From the NCBI GenBank assembly GCA_021325215.1, contig JAJPHO010000159.1, positions 1 through 57,594 of the forward strand: DNA of 57,594 bases. Reading direction: 5' to 3'. The notes beneath the pieces were generated by a model, which was given only the letters and a program-made list of their open reading frames with translations, was not told the DNA's origin and made no database searches. Each line of letters begins with the position of its first letter. Within the stretch, counting starts at the first letter, position 1. This DNA comes from Alphaproteobacteria bacterium. GTDB taxonomy: Bacteria; Pseudomonadota; Alphaproteobacteria; Rhodospirillales; Magnetospirillaceae. Below are positions 18,015 to 26,890 of this stretch, in pieces. Both the position numbers and the translations under genes were made by a program.

Positions 18015-20282
18015 ATGACCCCCGCCGATCGGCTGCTGCGCCGGCTGGTGTCGGGCGATCCGAACCCCTGCCTGCTGACCGGAGCCGACGGACGGATCGA
18101 ATTGGCCAATGCCGCAGCCGAGGCATTGTTCGCGATGGGCTCACCCTTGCCCGGCACCCCCTTCGCCCTGTTCTTCGCCGACCTCGCCGGCCATGAAGGA
18201 CTGAAAGCCGCCCAGGCTCTCGGCGATGGCGTGCTGGAAACCGCGCTGCGCCGCGGCGGTGACGAAACATTCCCGGCCCGGCTGGCCTGGACCGCTTTGC
18301 CTTTGGGCGGCGGACGCCGCGTCCTGTGGGTCGAGGATATCGGCCGCGCCGCCGCCGACCGCCGCCATTGGCGCGAATTGCAGGAACAGACCGAGCGCAA
18401 CGCCCAGGCCAAGACCATGTTCGTGGCCACCATGAGCCACGAGATCCGCACCCCGATGAACGGCGTGATGGGGATGCTGGAGCTGCTCAGCCGCAGCGTC
18501 CTGACCCCCGAACAGCGCGAAATGGTCGAGGTGATCCAGGAATCCAGCCGTACGCTGCTCTCCATCACCGACGAAATCCTCGATCTGTCGAAGATCGAGG
18601 CGGGGCAGATGACCCTCGAGACCGTCTCCTTCAGCCTGTCGCAGCTGATCGCGGAAAGCGTCGAGCTGGTCGCCGCCAAGGCGCACAACAAGGAACTCGA
18701 ACTGGCCTGGTGGGGCGATCCGTCGCTGCCGGAACAGATGATCGGCGACCCGATGCGCCTGCGGCAGATCTGCCTCAATCTGCTCAGCAATGCCGTCAAA
18801 TTCACCGACCGCGGCAGCGTGATCCTGCGCCTTTACGCGCTGAGCGACAGCAATGAGCGCCCGACGGTGCGCTTCGAGGTGACCGACACCGGCATCGGCT
18901 TGTCGCCCGAGCAGCAGGAGCGCCTGTTCCAGCCCTTCTCGCAGGCCGACAATTCGCATATGCGCCATTTCGGCGGGACCGGCCTGGGTCTGGCGATCTG
19001 CCATCGCCTGACCGAGCTGATGGGCGGCGAGATCGGCCTGGTCAGCGCGCCGGGCGCCGGCAGCACCTTCTGGTTCGAAGTGCCGCTGGCGGTCGATCCC
19101 GAACCCCATCAGACCAGCGCCGAGCTGGCCGAGCTTACCGTGCTGGTGATCGACGATCTGCCGGAAAGCCGCGCCAATCTGGCGGCGCTGCTGCGCTCGG
19201 AAGGGGCGAGATCGCTGGAAGCCTCGGATTCGGTGGCGGCCAAGGAGCTGATCGTCGAAGCCGAGGATCTCGACCTTGCCATCGTCGATTTCGGCACGGA
19301 ACTTGAAGAGCTGCTGCCGGCGCTGCTGTCCCGCCTGCCGGCCAGCGCGATCCTGGCCACGCTGCCTTATCCCGACCCTGCCGCTTCAGCCTGGTGCGCC
19401 GAACAGGGATTGGCGCCGCCATTGCTGCGGCCGCTGCGCAAGAAATCGTTGCTCCGCGCCATCGCCCACGCCCTGGGCCGTCCCGCCTTTGCCGACATCG
19501 CCCAGGCGCCCGTCGCCCCGGAGCCCGCCGAGATGGTCCACGGCGAAGCCGTCGTGCTGGTGGCCGAAGACAATGCCATCAACCGGCTGGTTCTCGGCAA
19601 GCAGCTGCGCCAGCTCGGCTATCCCTGCGACATGGCGGAACATGGCGAGGCCGCCTGGGCGCTGCTGCAAGCCAAACCCTATCGCCTGCTGCTGACCGAC
19701 TGCATCATGCCGGTGCTGGACGGCTATGACCTGGCCCGCCGCATCCGCCGCTCCGAGGCGCGCCAGGGCGGCCACCTGCCGATCGTCGCCCTGACCGCCA
19801 ATGTGATGGAGGGCGAATGCGAGAAATGCCTGCAGGCCGGCATGGATGATTATGTCAGCAAGCCGCTGACCCTCGACCGTCTGTCGGCGCTGATGCAGAA
19901 GATCTTCCGAACCGGCGAGATTGCTGGCGACTCCGCCCGCACGGTGCCCGACCCGATCGATTGGTCGGTTCTGGGCGACATCCTCGGCAGCCGCGATCTG
20001 GCCGATCTGCGCGAGGTGGCGGGCTTCTTCGCCGAGAGTTTCGGCGGATTGCTGGAGACTTTGCGCGACGCGCTGGAATCCGGCGATCCGGACGCCGTGC
20101 GGATCGCCGCCCACACCGCCAAGGGCGCCGCCCGCAATGGCGCGGCGAAACCGCTGGCCGACCTGATGGCGGCGCTTGAACAGGACGTCAAGGCAGGCAA
20201 GGATTGGGCGGAACTCACCGACCGCGCCGAAGCCGCCGAACAGGAGTTCGGCCGGCTGCGCCAATGGCTGGAGGTGCCTTGA
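18015..20282 (+). CDS. Hybrid sensor histidine kinase with two receivers and an HPt domain
   Basis: The 755-residue protein has no membrane segment, so it should be cytosolic. In order: a short PAS-like N-terminus (LLTGADGRIELANAAAEALF), a HisKA domain with TMSHEIRTPMNGVMGM (H142), an HATPase domain (NLLSNAVKFTDRG, DTGIGL, GTGLGLAI), a degenerate receiver near residues 370-485, an intact receiver (VLVAEDNAINR and LLLTDCIMPVLDGYD) near 510-635, and an HPt domain with AAHTAKGAARNGA. This layout is that of BarA-like phosphorelay kinases. Likely targets include the response regulator just upstream. Confidence 0.9.
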   Translation: MTPADRLLRRLVSGDPNPCLLTGADGRIELANAAAEALFAMGSPLPGTPFALFFADLAGHEGLKAAQALGDGVLETALRRGGDETFPARLAWTALPLGGGRRVLWVEDIGRAAADRRHWRELQEQTERNAQAKTMFVATMSHEIRTPMNGVMGMLELLSRSVLTPEQREMVEVIQESSRTLLSITDEILDLSKIEAGQMTLETVSFSLSQLIAESVELVAAKAHNKELELAWWGDPSLPEQMIGDPMRLRQICLNLLSNAVKFTDRGSVILRLYALSDSNERPTVRFEVTDTGIGLSPEQQERLFQPFSQADNSHMRHFGGTGLGLAICHRLTELMGGEIGLVSAPGAGSTFWFEVPLAVDPEPHQTSAELAELTVLVIDDLPESRANLAALLRSEGARSLEASDSVAAKELIVEAEDLDLAIVDFGTELEELLPALLSRLPASAILATLPYPDPAASAWCAEQGLAPPLLRPLRKKSLLRAIAHALGRPAFADIAQAPVAPEPAEMVHGEAVVLVAEDNAINRLVLGKQLRQLGYPCDMAEHGEAAWALLQAKPYRLLLTDCIMPVLDGYDLARRIRRSEARQGGHLPIVALTANVMEGECEKCLQAGMDDYVSKPLTLDRLSALMQKIFRTGEIAGDSARTVPDPIDWSVLGDILGSRDLADLREVAGFFAESFGGLLETLRDALESGDPDAVRIAAHTAKGAARNGAAKPLADLMAALEQDVKAGKDWAELTDRAEAAEQEFGRLRQWLEVP

Positions 20283-21655
20283 CGCTGTCCGTTCGCTGGT
20301 CGACAGGTCAGATTTTCGCTGCCCTGACCTGTCTGGCCGCGCTGGCGGCGGCAGTGCTCGCCCCCCTGCCGCCCGGCGAGAATGGCGCCCTGGCCCTGTG
20401 TATCCTCTCGATCGGATTATGGGCGACCGGCGTTCTGCCCGAAGCCGCGACCGCACTGATCTTCTTCACCATCGCCATGTTGGCCAGGATCGCCCCGGCC
20501 AATGTCATTTTCAGCGGTTTCGCCTCCGGCGCCTTATGGCTGATCATGGGCGGCCTGGTGATGGGCGTGGCGATCAAATCGACCGGCCTGGGCGACCGCA
20601 TCGCCCGCGGCCTGTCGGCCAGCTTCGGCAATTCCTATTGGGGCGTGGTGTCCGGCGTGGTGGTGGTCGGCACCGCGCTGGGCTTCGTCATGCCCTCCTC
20701 GATGGGCCGCGCCGTATTGCTGATGCCGATTACGCTCTCCTTGGCCGAGCGGTACGGCTTCGCGCCCGGCAGCAAGGGCCGTATCGGGCTGGTGCTGGCG
20801 GCGGCCCTGGGCAGCCATGTCTCGACCTTCTCGGTGCTGCCGGCCAATGTGCCCAACATGGTGTGGGCCGGTTCCGCCGAGACGATCTATGGCTATGTGC
20901 CGTCCTATGGCGCCTATCTGCTGCTGCATTTCCCGGTGCTGGGTTTCCTCAAGACCCTGCTGCTGATCCCGCTGATCGTGCTGTTCTGGCCGGACACGCC
21001 GAAGCCGCTGGAACACATCACGCTGCCGCCGATGAGCGGGCGCGAGCGCTGGCTGGCGATCGTGCTGCTGGTGGCGCTGGGCTTCTGGGCCACCGACTTT
21101 CTGCATCACATCAGCCCGGCCTGGATCAGCATGGCGGCGGCGGTGATCCTGCTTCTGCCCGGCATCGGACTGGTCGACCGCCAGGCCTTCGCCAAGGAGG
21201 TCAACTATACCTCGCTGTTCTATATCGGCGGCATTCTCGGCATGGGCGCGCTGGTGGCGCAGTCCGGTGTCGGAAAGGAACTGGGCGATCTCGTCTCGTC
21301 GGTGATCCCGCTGCACCCCGATCAGCCGGCCGCCAATTTCGCCCGGCTGGGCACGATCGGCACCCTGATGGCGCTGCTGACCACGGTCACCGGCGTGCCG
21401 GCGGTGCTGACCCCGCTGGCGGCCAGCTGGGCCGATGCGGCGGGCCTGCCGCTGCCGACCGTGCTCAACAGCGAGGTGATGGGCTTTTCCAATCCGATCC
21501 TGCCCTATGAATCGCCGCCCCTGGTGGTCGCCATGCAGCTGGGCGGCGAATCGATGAGACATGCAGTAAAGCTATGCCTGTGGCTGGGCGCCGCGACGAT
21601 TCTGCTGCTGTTTCCCCTGGATTATCTCTGGTGGCGGCTACTTGGCTGGATTTGA
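20279..21655 (+). CDS. SLC13/DASS-type anion symporter family protein
   Basis: The 458-residue protein has 11-12 predicted membrane segments and DASS-like features such as LIMGGLVMGVAIKSTGLGDRIA, MPSSMGRAVLLMP and EVMGFSNPILPYESPPLVV. It should move a dicarboxylate, sulfate or similar anion with sodium. The start is taken as TTG 20279, which overlaps the kinase stop (TTGA) and has GGAGG four bases before it; upstream in-frame residues read as kinase gene in another frame. Coupling to a kinase operon hints that uptake is tied to that signal. The final 18 bases overlap the convergent protease gene. Confidence 0.82.
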   Translation: MTLSVRWSTGQIFAALTCLAALAAAVLAPLPPGENGALALCILSIGLWATGVLPEAATALIFFTIAMLARIAPANVIFSGFASGALWLIMGGLVMGVAIKSTGLGDRIARGLSASFGNSYWGVVSGVVVVGTALGFVMPSSMGRAVLLMPITLSLAERYGFAPGSKGRIGLVLAAALGSHVSTFSVLPANVPNMVWAGSAETIYGYVPSYGAYLLLHFPVLGFLKTLLLIPLIVLFWPDTPKPLEHITLPPMSGRERWLAIVLLVALGFWATDFLHHISPAWISMAAAVILLLPGIGLVDRQAFAKEVNYTSLFYIGGILGMGALVAQSGVGKELGDLVSSVIPLHPDQPAANFARLGTIGTLMALLTTVTGVPAVLTPLAASWADAAGLPLPTVLNSEVMGFSNPILPYESPPLVVAMQLGGESMRHAVKLCLWLGAATILLLFPLDYLWWRLLGWI

Positions 21656-22627
21656 CGGCTTGGGCACCGAGAAGGGCTGACCGCCGCTATAGGAGAAATA
21701 GAATTTCTTCTGGCTGTGCGAGATCAGCACATGATGGGCGCGGATGAAATCGAAGCCGAGAAACATGTCGACGGAGAAAGCGCGCCGCGACAGCCGCGAG
21801 CCGATCTCGGGTCCGGCCTGGGCGAATTTGAGAAAGCGGATCTTGGCCGGAGCGATGCGTTCCTGGTCGAGGACAAAGCTTTGGAAGGTGCCGATCCAGG
21901 TCGCTTCGGCCTGCCCCTGGACGCCGCTTATCTGGTCGACGGAGTCGGTACCGGGCCCGCCGGGACTAAGCCCGAGCGCCCTGGCGACGTCGAGCGACAC
22001 CGCCGAATAGGGCGCTCCGGTGTCGAGCAGCATCGAGACGGGCGAGCCGTTGAGTTCGCCGGCGAGACGAATGCGAGGCTGGCGCGAATCGTAAGTGCCG
22101 ATATCGACGACGTTATAATTCTCGGTCCAATAGGCCAGGTTCGCGCCATCGCAGCCGGTCATCTGGAACAGCGAAAAGCGCTGGCCCTTGATGTCGATCT
22201 CGACGTCGAAATGGCTGAGGATGTCCTCGCCCAGCACGCCGATCACCGGTACGCCGTCGAGATTTTCACCGCCCGACGACCCGACCGCGCGCAGGCTGAT
22301 GTCGTGTCCGCTCCATAAGCCGATCTCCAGCGAGGCGAGGGTTGCCTGGCCATCGGATTTCTCATGACCGGTAACCCCGAAGGATTCGCCGGAATAGCCG
22401 CCGACCGGAATACCGAGCGCGACCGTTTCGGCGGCGAACAGCAGCGTGTCGGCGCCGGAATCGACCATGAACAACACATCCTTGCCGTCGACCTTGCCCG
22501 GCACATAGATGCGGCTGTGCTCGATGATCGGCTTCAGCTCGCCCAACCGGCCCATCTTGCACTCCGCCCACAGCGGCACGGCCGAAACCGCCCACAGCGA
22601 GAGAGCCAGCAGAACAAGCTTCCGCAT
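21638..22627 (-). CDS. Twin-motif retropepsin-like aspartic protease, secreted
   Basis: The 329-residue product has a cleavable signal (MRKLVLLALSLWAVSAVPLWA) and two retropepsin-like halves, each with its own catalytic-type triplet: FMVDSGADT (D56) and MLLDTGAPYS (D202). Hydrophobic-hydrophobic-Gly motifs follow each half (VIGVLGEDIL and MFLGFDFI). Bacterial proteins of this kind are mostly annotated by homology, and targets are unknown. Its ATG overlaps the GST-like gene stop by one base and AAGGCGG lies upstream, so the two are coupled. Confidence 0.8.
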   Translation of the reverse strand: MRKLVLLALSLWAVSAVPLWAECKMGRLGELKPIIEHSRIYVPGKVDGKDVLFMVDSGADTLLFAAETVALGIPVGGYSGESFGVTGHEKSDGQATLASLEIGLWSGHDISLRAVGSSGGENLDGVPVIGVLGEDILSHFDVEIDIKGQRFSLFQMTGCDGANLAYWTENYNVVDIGTYDSRQPRIRLAGELNGSPVSMLLDTGAPYSAVSLDVARALGLSPGGPGTDSVDQISGVQGQAEATWIGTFQSFVLDQERIAPAKIRFLKFAQAGPEIGSRLSRRAFSVDMFLGFDFIRAHHVLISHSQKKFYFSYSGGQPFSVPKPSNPAK

Positions 22628-23328
22628 CAAGCCGCCTTGGCCGCGATGGCGCGCTCGATCCGCTGCACATAGCCGGTCAGCACCGGCGATGCCTGAACCG
22701 CCTGCTTCAACGGGCTTTCCAGCGGCGGCCCCAGAATGCTCTTCAGCAGGGCATAGACCGTGGCGTCGACCGAGGTCGGCCGGTCGGTCACGGCGAAGAC
22801 ATGGTCGCCGAGGAAAACCGCGATGGCCGCCAGATCGGCGGTGCCGAGGGCATAGACTTCGTCGCGGTCATGCCGCCCATAGCCCTGCTGATGCAGCTGC
22901 GCCTGCACTTTCTTGCGCAGGCGTCCCGGCATCACCGCGCGCAGGATGGCCGGCATGCCGCGGAAGAATTCCGGCCCCGCCACCGCCCAGCCGGCATCGT
23001 CGATCCAGCGCGAATAGACCACGGCGAAATAGAGGCTTTCCTCGCAGGTCCGCCGCAGCAGATGGCCCATCGCCTGCTGCCGCGCATCGAGGCCGGCATC
23101 GAGATCCCAGGCGGCGTTGGCGCGCAGATGATCGAGGATCAGGCCGGAATCGGCGATGCGCTGGCCGCCATCGACGACGAAGGGCAGCTTGCCGCGCGGC
23201 GCCTTGAAGGGAACGGTACGGACCGATTTGTAGGGAATGCCGGCCAGCTGGCAGTAGGTCTCGACCTTGAGGCAGAACGGGCTGGGATTGAGGCCCCAGG
23301 CCCGGCGGAATTGATAAAGCTCGATCAC
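22627..23328 (-). CDS. Glutathione S-transferase family protein (Fax/metaxin-like)
   Basis: The 233-residue product starts at GTG 23328 and has an N-terminal thioredoxin-like fold (ELYQFRRAWGLNPSPFCLKVETYCQLAGIPY, then GKLPFVVDGGQRIADSGLILDHL) and a helical C-terminal domain. The wording is closest to the failed-axon-connections/metaxin-like branch of GST proteins rather than classical detoxifying enzymes. No substrate is known. It lies 13 bases after dnaE2 and just before the aspartic protease gene on the same strand, so it may be read from the same message. Confidence 0.8.
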   Translation of the reverse strand: MIELYQFRRAWGLNPSPFCLKVETYCQLAGIPYKSVRTVPFKAPRGKLPFVVDGGQRIADSGLILDHLRANAAWDLDAGLDARQQAMGHLLRRTCEESLYFAVVYSRWIDDAGWAVAGPEFFRGMPAILRAVMPGRLRKKVQAQLHQQGYGRHDRDEVYALGTADLAAIAVFLGDHVFAVTDRPTSVDATVYALLKSILGPPLESPLKQAVQASPVLTGYVQRIERAIAAKAA

Positions 23329-23341
23329 CCTGTCGTTCCCC

Positions 23342-26300
23342 CTAATGAAAATCCCTCGACGTCGTCTTCAATCCCGCATCCGCCAGCCGGGTCAGCGCCG
23401 CCGTGCGGTCGAAGATACGCTCGGCCACCAGATGGACCACCCCGTCCTCGACCTGCAGCTTGCCGGCGATCCGCAGCAGCCTTCCACTCAAAACCGCCGC
23501 CCGCGCTTTCTCATAGAGATGCGGCCAGACCACCACATTGCAGACGCCGGTCTCGTCCTCCAGCGTCAGGAAGATGACCCCCGACGAGGTGCCGGGACGC
23601 TGGCGCACCAGCACGAGCCCTTCGGTCACCACCCGCTTGCCGTCGCCCCTGGACTCCAGCCCGCGCGCCGGCACGATGTTCTCGGCCGCCAGATCGCGCC
23701 GCATCAGCGCCAGAGGATGCGTCTTCAGGGACAGCCGGAGATGAGCATAATCTTCAACCACCTGTTCGCCCATCGTCATCTTCGGCAATACCACCGGTTG
23801 TTCCGCCCCCAGCCCCGCGGCGGCGAACAGAGGCGGCAGCGGGGCGCCCAGCGCCCGCACCGCCCATAGCGCCTGCCGGCGCGGCAGGCCGATCGAGCCG
23901 AAGGCATCGGCGTCGGCCAGATGCTTCAGCGCGGCGGAATCGAGGCCGCTGCGCCGCCACAGATCCTCCGGGCTGGCATAGCCATCGCCGCGATGTTGCT
24001 CCAGCGTCCGCGCATCCGCCTCGGAAAAGCCGGTGATCTGGCGCAGGCCGAGGCGCAGGGCGCCGGTCTCCAGATGATTGTCCCAGCGGCTGAAATTGAT
24101 GTCGGGCGGCAATACCGCGACGCCATGATCGCGGGCGTCGCGCACGATCTGCGCCGGGGCGTAGAAGCCCATCGGCTGGCTGTTGAGCAGGGCGCAGGCG
24201 AACGCCGCCGGGTAATGGCATTTGATCCAGGCCGAGACATAGACCAGATGGGCGAAGCTGGCGGCGTGGCTCTCCGGAAAGCCGTAATCGCCGAAGCCCT
24301 GGATCTGCTTGAAGACCCGCTCGGCGAAGTCGCGCTCATAGCCGTTCGCCACCATGCCCTCGACCAGCCGGGTCTCGTACTGATTGACCGTGCCGAGATT
24401 GCGGAAACTGGCCATCGAGCGGCGCAGCCCGTCCGCCTCGCCCGGGGTGAAATCGGCGGCGACGATGGCGATCTGCATCGCCTGTTCCTGGAACAAGGGC
24501 ACGCCGAGCGTTCTTTCCAGAACCGCCTCCAGCTTGCCGTCGTCATCCGGGTAAGTGATCGGTTCCTTGCCCTGCCGCCGGCGCAGATAGGGATGCACCA
24601 TGCCGCCCTGGATCGGCCCGGGGCGGACGATCGCCACCTCGATCACCAGATCGTACAGCGTCCTCGGCCGCAGGCGCGGCAGCATGCTCATCTGGGCGCG
24701 GCTCTCGATCTGGAACACGCCGATCACGTCGGCCCGGCAGATCATGTCGTAAACCGCCGGATCTTCGCGCGGCACCGTCTCCAGGGCGAAATCCCGGCCA
24801 TGATGGTCGCGGATCAGATCGAAGGCCTTGCGGATGCAGGTCAGCATGCCGAGCGCCAGCACATCCACTTTCAGCAGGCCCGCCGTATCGAGATCGTCCT
24901 TGTCCCATTGAATGACGGTGCGGCCCTCCATGCGGGCATTCTCGATCGGCACCAGCTTGTCGAGCCGGTCGCGGGTGATGACGAACCCGCCGACATGCTG
25001 GGACAGATGACGCGGAAAACCGGTCAGCTGGCGAGCCAGATCGAGGGTCAGACGCAGAGTCGGATCTTCCGGATCGAAGCCCAGCTCGCGCAGCCGCCCC
25101 TCGCCCAGCGGCTCGTCGCTGCGGCCCCAGCGCGAGCGGCTGATCGCCAGAATGGCATCGTCGGACAGGCCCATGGCGCGCCCGACATCCTTCAAGGCCG
25201 AGCGGCTGCGGTAATGAATCACGGTGGCGGCCAGGCCGGCGCGCTCGCGGCCATATTTCTCGTAGATGTACTGGATGACTTCTTCGCGCCGCTCATGCTC
25301 GAAATCGACATCGATGTCCGGCGGCTCGCCGCGCTCGCGGCTGATGAAGCGCTCGAACAGCAGAACGCTGACGGCCGGGTCCACCGCGGTGACGCCGAGG
25401 CAATAACAGACCGCCGAATTGGCCGCCGAGCCGCGCCCCTGGCACAAAATGCCCTTCTCCCGGGCGAAGCGGACGATGTCGTAGACGGTCAGGAAGAAAG
25501 CGGGGAAATCCAGATCGCGGATCAGGGCCAGTTCATGCAGCAGCATGTTCCGCACCTTGTCCGGCACGCCCTGGGGATAGTGCCGGGCCGCCCCTTCCCA
25601 GACCAGCCGTTCGAGGTCTCCCTGCGCGTCCTCGCTTTCGGCGGGATAATTATATTGGAGGTCGCCGATCGAAAAGCGGCTGCGCTCCGCGATCACCAGA
25701 GTTTCCGCGATGGCGTCGGGATATTCCTTGAACAGCCGGACCATCTCGGCCGGGTCCTTGAGATGACGCTCGGCATTGGCCGCCAGATTCCGCCCCGCCT
25801 GCGCCACGGTGCAGCCCAGCCGCACCGCCGTCAGCACATCCTGCAGCGGCCGCCGCTCCGGGCTGTGATAGAGCACGTCATTGACCGCCACCAGCGGAAC
25901 GCCCGCCATGCCGGCGATCCGCGCCAGCAGCGCCAGCCGCCGCGCATCGTCCTGGGCGAAACGCCGCGACGCCGCCAGCCATACCGATCCGGGAAACCGC
26001 CGCCGCCACTCGCCCAACTCGGCAGCAAACCTTTTCCCCGGCCGTTCGGGCGGCAGCAGCACCAGCGACTGCCCGGCTCCCGCCTCCATCGCCTCGGCCC
26101 GGCCGATCCGGCACTCCCCCTTCCCCGCCCGCCGCCGTCCCGCCGTCAGCAATTGGCAAAGCCGGCCATAGGCTTCGAGATCATGGGGAAAGCACAACAG
26201 ACTGGCCCCATCGGTCAGATCGAGCCGCACCCCGACCACCAGCCGCATCCCCAGCTCTTTGGCCTTCCGATACGCCCTGACTGCACCGGCCACACTGTTG

Positions 26301-26422
26301 CGATCGGTGACGGCGATAGCGCGATACCCCAGCGCCTGGGCGGCAATTACCAGCTCCTCAGGATTGGAGGCTCCTTCGAGGAAGGAGAAGTTGGTCGTGA
26401 CCTGGAGTTCGGCGTAAGGCAT
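23342..26422 (-). CDS. dnaE2: Error-prone DNA polymerase DnaE2 (ImuC)
   Basis: The 1026-residue polymerase is a second DnaE-type alpha subunit used for damage-induced mutagenesis with ImuA and ImuB. The PHP domain opens the protein (NFSFLEGASNPEELVIAAQ). The polymerase active-site acidic pair is in PPDIDVDFEHERREEV, and QGRGSAANSAVCYCLGVTAVDP precedes it. The tail is an OB-fold (TSSGVIFLTLEDETGVCNVVV). It is shorter than the replicative DnaE, as usual for DnaE2. In the usual operon it directly follows imuB; here a 466-bp repeat-bounded cassette lies between them. Confidence 0.95.
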   Translation of the reverse strand: MPYAELQVTTNFSFLEGASNPEELVIAAQALGYRAIAVTDRNSVAGAVRAYRKAKELGMRLVVGVRLDLTDGASLLCFPHDLEAYGRLCQLLTAGRRRAGKGECRIGRAEAMEAGAGQSLVLLPPERPGKRFAAELGEWRRRFPGSVWLAASRRFAQDDARRLALLARIAGMAGVPLVAVNDVLYHSPERRPLQDVLTAVRLGCTVAQAGRNLAANAERHLKDPAEMVRLFKEYPDAIAETLVIAERSRFSIGDLQYNYPAESEDAQGDLERLVWEGAARHYPQGVPDKVRNMLLHELALIRDLDFPAFFLTVYDIVRFAREKGILCQGRGSAANSAVCYCLGVTAVDPAVSVLLFERFISRERGEPPDIDVDFEHERREEVIQYIYEKYGRERAGLAATVIHYRSRSALKDVGRAMGLSDDAILAISRSRWGRSDEPLGEGRLRELGFDPEDPTLRLTLDLARQLTGFPRHLSQHVGGFVITRDRLDKLVPIENARMEGRTVIQWDKDDLDTAGLLKVDVLALGMLTCIRKAFDLIRDHHGRDFALETVPREDPAVYDMICRADVIGVFQIESRAQMSMLPRLRPRTLYDLVIEVAIVRPGPIQGGMVHPYLRRRQGKEPITYPDDDGKLEAVLERTLGVPLFQEQAMQIAIVAADFTPGEADGLRRSMASFRNLGTVNQYETRLVEGMVANGYERDFAERVFKQIQGFGDYGFPESHAASFAHLVYVSAWIKCHYPAAFACALLNSQPMGFYAPAQIVRDARDHGVAVLPPDINFSRWDNHLETGALRLGLRQITGFSEADARTLEQHRGDGYASPEDLWRRSGLDSAALKHLADADAFGSIGLPRRQALWAVRALGAPLPPLFAAAGLGAEQPVVLPKMTMGEQVVEDYAHLRLSLKTHPLALMRRDLAAENIVPARGLESRGDGKRVVTEGLVLVRQRPGTSSGVIFLTLEDETGVCNVVVWPHLYEKARAAVLSGRLLRIAGKLQVEDGVVHLVAERIFDRTAALTRLADAGLKTTSRDFH

Positions 26423-26466
26423 TTGCTGCGTCCTGGCCCGAGGTCATTGCGGCGGAGGGGCCTGCA

Positions 26467-26508
26467 GCAACACGGACGGACACGGACAGCCACGGACGGA
26501 CACGGACG
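26467..26508 (+). repeat. Left arm of a perfect 42-bp inverted repeat
   Basis: After a four-base GCAA, the arm is made of 10-bp units: CACGGACGGA, CACGGACAGC, CACGGACGGA and the partial CACGGACG. It matches the reverse complement of 26891-26932 at all 42 positions. The identity stops at once on both the inner and outer edge. Confidence 0.95.
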
Positions 26509-26889
26509 TCATAAGAGGACCCGCCTTACGTCGATCCGGGGCTTACCAAAATTGAAAAGAAGTCCGACCGGTAACTGACTGGCCCTCAGATAATTGTGAA
26601 GTTGGGCTGAATGAGGCGCTGAAAGCGCCTCGACAACTTTCAACTCGACGACAATCACATTCCCCACGACCAGATCGGCAACATAATTACCAACTCTTTC
26701 CCCGCGATAATAGACCGGGAACGCCCTCTCCTTCTGGTATTCGATGCCCGCCTGTTCCAGCTCGACCGCAAGTGCATTTTTATAGACTGCCTCCAGAAAC
26801 CCATGCCCGAGAGCGCGAGTCACTGCGAAGGCACTCTTAATCACCTTCTCTGTCAGCCCATCCAACTCAGGCCCAAGATTCGCTCTCAT
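26509..26889 (-). CDS. GxxExxY protein, PD-(D/E)XK nuclease-like
   Basis: The 126-residue product has the family motif GFLEAVY (G30, E33, Y36) and a PD-(D/E)XK-like core: Asp72 in VADLVV, then Glu82-x-Lys84 in VVELKVVE. It ends FNFGKPRIDVRRVLL, as many GxxExxY proteins do. The family is related to PD-(D/E)XK nucleases, but no activity or role is established to my knowledge. The ATG at 26889 is chosen because it starts at the conserved domain; an open frame reaching up to 27054 would run through the repeat and the imuB 3' end. There is no ordinary ribosome site: the repeat itself supplies the bases just upstream. It lies in the same direction as imuB and dnaE2, so SOS transcription would cover it. 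Confidence 0.82.
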   Translation of the reverse strand: MRANLGPELDGLTEKVIKSAFAVTRALGHGFLEAVYKNALAVELEQAGIEYQKERAFPVYYRGERVGNYVADLVVGNVIVVELKVVEALSAPHSAQLHNYLRASQLPVGLLFNFGKPRIDVRRVLL

Positions 26890-26890
26890 T

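Noticed and set aside
23921-26578. Very long open frame on the plus strand opposite dnaE2
   Set aside because: It is a shadow of the dnaE2 frame in GC-rich DNA, with arginine- and glutamine-rich low-complexity composition and no domain.
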